This document shows positions 59,741-64,000 of a stretch of 64,000 nt of DNA, piece after piece. Source of the DNA: Streptomyces naganishii JCM 4654. Lineage in GTDB: Bacteria > Actinomycetota > Actinomycetes > Streptomycetales > Streptomycetaceae. How positions within the stretch are numbered: position 1 is the stretch's first letter; the number at the start of each line of letters is the position of its first letter. The stretch covers positions 186,001 through 250,000 of the forward strand of contig NZ_BMVF01000006.1 of the NCBI RefSeq assembly GCF_014650575.1, in the 5' to 3' direction. The notes under the pieces are model-generated. The model searched no databases and was not told the origin of the DNA. It worked only from the letters and a program-made list of their open reading frames with translations. Position numbers and translations under genes: made by a program.

Positions 59741-60082
59741 ATGACCGGACCGGCGGCGGCCTTGGAGCCGCGGATGTGTATGAGTGAGCTGACCGCCAAC
59801 GCGGTGCGGCACGGCCGTGTCCCCGGCCGGGACTTCCATCTGCTGCTGCGCCTGAGCGCACCCGCCCGGACGGTCAGGATCGAGGTCACCGACGCCCGTA
59901 CCGAACGCACACCGCCCGAACCGGGAGCGCTGTCCGCGCCCGGCGCCGAGGACGCCCGAGGCCGCGGGCTGCTGCTCGTGGCGGCGCTCGCCGCCCGCTG
60001 GGGCTGGTGCCTCCGGCCGGGCGGCGGTCCGGGCAAGACGGTGTGGGCGGAGTGCGGCTGGCCCGGCTCCGTTGTTGGCTAG
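59741..60082 (+). CDS. Shortened RsbW-like HATPase domain protein
   Basis: A 113-residue fragment of the anti-sigma-type histidine-kinase-like ATPase family. The N-box is MSELTANAVRHGR, with a G-box-like ARGRGLLLVAALA. Family members usually have about 30-40 more residues before the N-box; only about 14 are present and no upstream start restores them. It may be a decayed copy or a minimal form. Confidence 0.6.
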   Translation: MTGPAAALEPRMCMSELTANAVRHGRVPGRDFHLLLRLSAPARTVRIEVTDARTERTPPEPGALSAPGAEDARGRGLLLVAALAARWGWCLRPGGGPGKTVWAECGWPGSVVG

Positions 60083-60123
60083 GGTGGCGACCGGGGGACT
60101 GGTCTGGGGCGGGAGGCGGGGCC

Positions 60124-60774
60124 GTGGTGTTGCCGGGGGCGTTGCGGGCGGGGCTCGGGCTGGTCGCGGGGGTCGCCGCGCTGGTGGTGGGTGTGCTCGG
60201 CGGGATGTACGCCGGGCACGGCAGGCCCGGCAGGGTGGACGCGTGGGTGCAGCCGGCCGTGGAGGGGGCCGGGCCGACCCCGCGGCACTTCGCCCTGGCC
60301 CTGGACTTCCTCGGGGAGCCGCTGGGGTCGGTGCTGCTGGTCGGGGCCGTCGTGGCGGGCTGTCTGCTGCTGTGGGGGCCGCGTGCGGCCGTGTTCGTCG
60401 TGGCCTGCGTGGGCGTGGCCGTGGGAGTGGCGACGGTGCTCAAGTACGTGGTGGGGCGCACCATCCACGGTGCGGGCAACCTGTCGTACCCGAGCGGGCA
60501 CACCGCCTTCCTCACCGCGCTCGCGTTCGCGCTGGCGCTGATCGTGACCGGCCGGCTCGGCCTCGGCGGGGCGGCCGGCACGGTCCTCGTGCTCGCCTCG
60601 GCGCTGGTCGCCGGGGCCGCCATGGGGTGGGCGCAGGTCGCCCTCGGCGCGCACTATCCGACGGACGTCGTCGGCGGCTGGTGCACCGCGCTGGCGGTGG
60701 TGCCGGCGACCGCGTGGCTGGTCGACCGGTCGGCCGGACGGGACGCCCGTTCCCGTCCGGCCGCGCGCCGCTGA
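60124..60774 (+). CDS. PAP2-family membrane phosphatase
   Basis: A 216-residue phosphatidic-acid-phosphatase/bacitracin-resistance type protein with five or six helices. Catalytic blocks: KYVVGRTI (divergent first motif), NLSYPSGHTAF (PSGH), and GAHYPTDVVGG (HxxxD). It dephosphorylates lipid phosphates such as undecaprenyl pyrophosphate, which would fit the neighbouring polysaccharide operon. GTG follows GGGAGGCGGGG. Confidence 0.83.
   Translation: MVLPGALRAGLGLVAGVAALVVGVLGGMYAGHGRPGRVDAWVQPAVEGAGPTPRHFALALDFLGEPLGSVLLVGAVVAGCLLLWGPRAAVFVVACVGVAVGVATVLKYVVGRTIHGAGNLSYPSGHTAFLTALAFALALIVTGRLGLGGAAGTVLVLASALVAGAAMGWAQVALGAHYPTDVVGGWCTALAVVPATAWLVDRSAGRDARSRPAARR
60731..60763. terminator. 13-bp-stem hairpin inside the PAP2 3' end
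   Basis: Arms 60731-60743 and 60751-60763 are fully complementary with a 7-nt loop. It lies within the last codons of the PAP2 gene, only 12 nt separating that gene from the convergent aminotransferase stop. It likely terminates the minus-strand operon. Confidence 0.7.
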
Positions 60775-60786
60775 CCGGCCGTCACC

Positions 60787-62139
60787 TCACGCCAGGCGGC
60801 GGAACACCGGCTTCACCGGTCGCCCCTCCAGCCACGGAGTGGGGTCGCCCGCGTCCAGGGCCTTGCGGTACACCGCGCACGCCTGGCCCACCACGTCCAC
60901 GGTGTGCTCGATGTCGGCGTCGGTCAGCGCGCTGCTCACCACGAACGACGGGGCCAGCACCCCGCCCGCCAGGAGCCGGCGCAGGAACAGGGTGCGGTAC
61001 GGCTGCGAGGGCCGCAGGTCCTCGTCGAGGGTGGCGAAGACCAGGTTGCTGGCCCGGCCCCGGACGACGACGTGGTCGCCGACGCCCATGCTCGCCGCGG
61101 CCTCGCGGACACCGGCGGCCAGCCGCTCGCCGAGGGCGTGCAGCCGGGCGGTGACGCCCTCCTCGGTGTAGACGGCCTGCACGGCCATCGCGGCGGCCAG
61201 CGAGTGCGTCTCGGCGCCGTGCGTGGTGGACAGCAGGAACACCCGGTCGTGGGAGTGGCGCAGCCCGCCCCGCTCCATCAGGTCGCGGCGCCCGGCCAGC
61301 GCGGACACGGCGAACCCGTTGCCCAGCGCCTTGCCGAACGTGGAGAGGTCGGGGACCACTCCGTACAGGCCCTGGGCGCCCGCCTCCGACCAGCGGAAGC
61401 CGGTGATCATCTCGTCGAAGACCAGTACGCAGCCGTGCCGGTCGGCCAGCTCGCGCAGCCCGGCGAGGTAACCGGACGGCGGTTCGGTGAGGGTGGCGGG
61501 TTCGAGGATCAGGCAGGCGACCTCGCCCTCGTACCGGGTGAGCAGTGCCTCCGTGGCGGCCAGGTCCCCGTAGGGGAACGCCACGGTGAGTTCGGTGGTC
61601 GCCGCCGGGATGCCCGCGTTCATGGGCGTGGTGCCGATGAACCAGTCGTCGACGGAGTAGAAGGGGTGGTCGGCGCAGATGGCCACCCGCGGGCGCCCGG
61701 TGACGGCGCGGGCGAGGCGCACGGCGGCGGTGGTGGCGTCGGAGCCGTTCTTCGTGAACTTCACCATCTCGGCCGTCGGCACGGTCGCCAGGAAGCGTTC
61801 CGCGGCCTCGACCTCCACGATGGACGGCCGTACGAAGTTGCTGCCGCGGTCGAGTTGCCGCCGCACCGCCTCGGTCACGCGCGGGTGGGCGTGACCGAGG
61901 CTGACCGAGCGCAGCCCGGAGCCGTACTCGACGTAGCGGTTGCCGTCGACGTCCCACACGTGGGCGCCGCTGCCGTGGCTGATGACCGGGGCGAGGTCCT
62001 CGGGGTACTGGTCGTCGCCCTTGGCGTAGGTGTGCGCGCCCCCGGGGACCAGGGCGTGCAGCCGCTCGTTCGCCAGCCGGGACCGGGGCAGCCTGAACTC
62101 GTCGGAGGCCTCGGTGTCTTCGGTGGGTTCGGTGGTCAC
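60787..62139 (-). CDS. Class III aminotransferase (glutamate-1-semialdehyde aminomutase-like)
   Basis: A 450-residue PLP enzyme with HemL-like features: PGGAHTYAKGDD, NGSDATTAAVRLAR, VFDEMITGFRW, and the PLP Lys in TFGKALGNGFAV. It follows the epimerase with a 4-nt overlap (GTGA), so it probably transaminates or isomerises a sugar or other precursor for a cell-surface glycan rather than making haem precursor. It is the last gene of the operon. Confidence 0.82.
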   Translation of the reverse strand: MTTEPTEDTEASDEFRLPRSRLANERLHALVPGGAHTYAKGDDQYPEDLAPVISHGSGAHVWDVDGNRYVEYGSGLRSVSLGHAHPRVTEAVRRQLDRGSNFVRPSIVEVEAAERFLATVPTAEMVKFTKNGSDATTAAVRLARAVTGRPRVAICADHPFYSVDDWFIGTTPMNAGIPAATTELTVAFPYGDLAATEALLTRYEGEVACLILEPATLTEPPSGYLAGLRELADRHGCVLVFDEMITGFRWSEAGAQGLYGVVPDLSTFGKALGNGFAVSALAGRRDLMERGGLRHSHDRVFLLSTTHGAETHSLAAAMAVQAVYTEEGVTARLHALGERLAAGVREAAASMGVGDHVVVRGRASNLVFATLDEDLRPSQPYRTLFLRRLLAGGVLAPSFVVSSALTDADIEHTVDVVGQACAVYRKALDAGDPTPWLEGRPVKPVFRRLA

Positions 62140-62699
62140 GGCAGCTTCGTCCTCTCCATGTGCTTCAGGGCCTCGGCGAGGCCGGGCGCCTCCCGGTCCC
62201 GCCGGGACACCGACGCGACCGGCAGCGGCCAGTCGATGGCGAGCTCCGGGGCGTCGAAGGCGATCGTCACGTCCTCGGCCGGGTCGTGCGGGCGGTCGAT
62301 CCGGTACGACACGTCGGCGGGTTCGGTGAGCGCCTGGAAGCCGTGCGCGCACCCCGCCGGGACGTACAGGGTCGCCTGCGTCTCGCCGGACAGTTCGAAG
62401 TAGGCCCGGCCCAGGTAGGTGGGCGAGTCCGGGCGCAGGTCGACGACGACGTCGAAGACCTTCCCGTACGAGCACCGCACCAGCTTGGCCTCGCCGTCGC
62501 CGGAACGCAGGTGCAGGCCGCGCAGCACGCCCCGGGACGAGCGGGACAGGCTGTCCTGGACGAAGGCGTCCGGGTCCAGGCCCACCGAGCGGACCACGTC
62601 GGCGTCGAAGGTGCGGCAGAAGAAGCCGCGTTCGTCGGCGAACGGGGTCGGCTCGAACAGGTACGCGCCGGCGATCGCCGGGACTTCGGTCGCTCTCAT
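62136..62699 (-). CDS. dTDP-4-dehydrorhamnose 3,5-epimerase-like cupin
   Basis: A 187-residue RmlC-family protein: DERGFFCRTFD, GVLRGLHLRSGDGEAKLVRC (catalytic His), YVPAGCAHGFQAL and YRIDRPHDP. It epimerises a dTDP-4-keto-6-deoxyhexose in the classical pathway; other family members isomerise related nucleotide sugars. It overlaps both neighbours by 4 nt. The rmlA/B/D partners are not in the window. Confidence 0.85.
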   Translation of the reverse strand: MRATEVPAIAGAYLFEPTPFADERGFFCRTFDADVVRSVGLDPDAFVQDSLSRSSRGVLRGLHLRSGDGEAKLVRCSYGKVFDVVVDLRPDSPTYLGRAYFELSGETQATLYVPAGCAHGFQALTEPADVSYRIDRPHDPAEDVTIAFDAPELAIDWPLPVASVSRRDREAPGLAEALKHMERTKLP

Positions 62700-63988
62700 G
62701 GGGTCTCCTGCCTGGCGTCGGCTCGGGCGTCGGGTCGGGCGTCGGATCTGATGTCGGTTCGGGCTTCCGGTCCGGTGCCGGCTCCGGCGTCGGGTCGGTC
62801 GTGACCGGCCGCCGCCGGGAACAGGGCCGCGGTCAACGCGGTGAACTGCGACTCGAGTTGCTCGACGGCGACCCGGTTCCGCTCGGCGAGGGTCCGCCGC
62901 AGCTCCGGCGCCCGCTTCTCCAGTTCCCGGAACTGCTCCAGCAGCCGTTCGGCGTCGACCTCGCGGGCCGGGTGGCAGTAGGCGCCGAGACCCATCCGGG
63001 CCATGAGCGCCTCGCTCTTGGTCGCATAGCTGAGCGCGAGCGTCGGTGTGCCGGTCTTCAGCGCGCAGATCAGGTTGTGGTACCGGGTCGCCACCACGGT
63101 GCCGGCGGCCGACGTCTCCCTCATCAGGTCGTCGAGCGAGGCCGGTTCGGCGGCGGTGACCAGCGGCGAGTCCACCGCGCCGAGGATCGCGGCGACCACC
63201 GGGGCGTCGCAGCCGTCGCCGGTGAGCAGCCTCACCGGCCTGCCCTCCTCGACCAGCGCGCGGACGAAGCGGATCACGCCGTCGAGGTAGCGCCGGTGGA
63301 TCTCCTCGGCGCGGGCGCGGTCGTCGTCGCCGCCGTGGAAGTCCATGACACCGACGCAGACCTGGCCCGGAGCCCCCAGAGGGGCCCGTACCGTCGGCAG
63401 GGAGAAGGCGAGGTCCGGGCAGACCTCGTCGCGCGCGGTGTCCACGCCCATCGCCCGCATCGCCTCGCGGGACGGGCCGTCCCGGTAGGACCGGTACGCG
63501 GCCAGCCGCGCCGACCAGCGCACCAGCGTCCGGGTCGCCCGGTTGCCGATCGGGGCGGCGCCGACCCCGACCAGCGCGACGCGGGTGCCGAGCAGCCGGC
63601 CGCTCGCGCACAGCAGGAACAGCGAGTACGGGAAGCCCCAGGGCCGCAGCGGCAGCGTGGCCTCCAGGACGCCCATGCCCGGCACGATCACCACGTCCTG
63701 CCGGCGCACCCAGGCGGCCGTGCGGAAGACGTCGACGAGCTTGCCCAGCCCCTTGCCCGCGATCGCGCCCGCGCGGGACGCGGTCCGGTACTCCCCGCGG
63801 TACCAGTGCAGCCGCGTCGCGCGTATCCCGAACCGGGCCGTGACGGCCTCGGGTCCGCCGCACAGCGCCTCCACGACCGCCTGAGGATGATCGCGCCACA
63901 GGTAGGCGAGCACGGCCCCGAGCGAGCCGTCGTTGCCGAGGTTGCCCGAGCCGAGCAGGCCGAACACCCCGACGCGAGCGGCGCTCAC
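62696..63988 (-). CDS. Polysaccharide pyruvyl transferase-family protein
   Basis: A 430-residue CsaB/WcaK-like transferase. N-terminal GLLGSGNLGNDGSLGAVL and VVATRYHNLICALKTGTP are characteristic. It would add a ketal-linked pyruvate from PEP to a surface polysaccharide. The last 35 residues are a low-complexity tail (repeated DAR/PDA units) encoded by GTCGG-rich repeats at about 62705-62800. GTG at 63988 follows GGGGAGG. It is first in the operon within the window; upstream genes may lie beyond the edge. Confidence 0.83.
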   Translation of the reverse strand: MSAARVGVFGLLGSGNLGNDGSLGAVLAYLWRDHPQAVVEALCGGPEAVTARFGIRATRLHWYRGEYRTASRAGAIAGKGLGKLVDVFRTAAWVRRQDVVIVPGMGVLEATLPLRPWGFPYSLFLLCASGRLLGTRVALVGVGAAPIGNRATRTLVRWSARLAAYRSYRDGPSREAMRAMGVDTARDEVCPDLAFSLPTVRAPLGAPGQVCVGVMDFHGGDDDRARAEEIHRRYLDGVIRFVRALVEEGRPVRLLTGDGCDAPVVAAILGAVDSPLVTAAEPASLDDLMRETSAAGTVVATRYHNLICALKTGTPTLALSYATKSEALMARMGLGAYCHPAREVDAERLLEQFRELEKRAPELRRTLAERNRVAVEQLESQFTALTAALFPAAAGHDRPDAGAGTGPEARTDIRSDARPDARADARQETP

Positions 63989-64000
63989 GCCTGCCTCCCC

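Noticed and set aside
60787..62139. Class III aminotransferase as the housekeeping hemL
   Set aside because: It is HemL-like, but it is translationally coupled to an RmlC-like epimerase and pyruvyl transferase, which fits a glycan operon better than haem synthesis.

Overview
The window is high-GC actinobacterial DNA with Streptomyces features: GTG/TTG starts, 4-nt ATGA/GTGA gene overlaps, a SARP regulator and long GC-rich hairpin terminators. The left edge (1-2884) looks like the right end of a prodiginine (red) cluster: the C-terminal swivel domain of RedH, the Rieske oxygenase RedG and the membrane protein RedF, closed by a hairpin. An acyltransferase, an APC-type amino-acid permease and a TrmA-like RNA methyltransferase (2933-7467) look like ordinary chromosomal genes between that cluster and the next.

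From about 8.0 to 52.4 kb lies one large biosynthetic locus. A SARP/NB-ARC regulator opens it, followed by two head-to-head P450s, an Sfp-type PPTase, an aryl-acid AMP ligase, and an operon of fatty-acyl-AMP ligase, ACP, three-gene ABC-2 exporter, FAD oxidoreductase and alpha/beta hydrolase. Next come a methyltransferase/VOC pair and a BBE-like flavoprotein. A tightly overlapping minus-strand operon (42966 down to 26051) encodes a free-standing condensation domain, two heterocyclising NRPSs (ArCP-Cy-A-PCP-Cy-A-PCP and docking-Cy-A(MT)-PCP-TE-like), a saccharopine-dehydrogenase-like protein, a thiazolinyl imide reductase, a type II thioesterase and an O-methyltransferase. This is a pyochelin/coelibactin-type line.

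Beside it (43160-52365) is a cassette that matches the 3-hydroxyquinaldic acid (HQA) pathway of quinomycin/echinomycin clusters: MbtH-A-PCP fusion, P450, thioesterase, SDR, aminotransferase, a short tryptophan 2,3-dioxygenase, a winged-helix regulator and a flavin monooxygenase. My reading is that tryptophan is converted to HQA, the AMP ligase loads HQA on the ArCP, and the NRPSs add three heterocycle-forming residues (the first possibly Thr, then Cys, Cys) with one methylation and ring reduction. That would give a quinoline-capped poly-azoline. The FAAL-ACP pair and the lone C domain suggest a further acyl group. No iron or zinc uptake genes are in view; the only transporter is an exporter.

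Right of a perfect 20-bp-stem terminator (52392-52436) are unrelated genes: a VOC protein, two small membrane proteins, a coiled-coil/Mrr-nuclease/TerD fusion, a divergent TetR/MFS pair with palindromic operators, a DHFR-like reductase, a shortened HATPase, a PAP2 phosphatase, and a three-gene minus-strand operon for cell-surface polysaccharide (pyruvyltransferase, 3,5-epimerase, class III aminotransferase) that runs to the window edge. No rRNA, tRNA, CRISPR array or insertion sequence was recognised.
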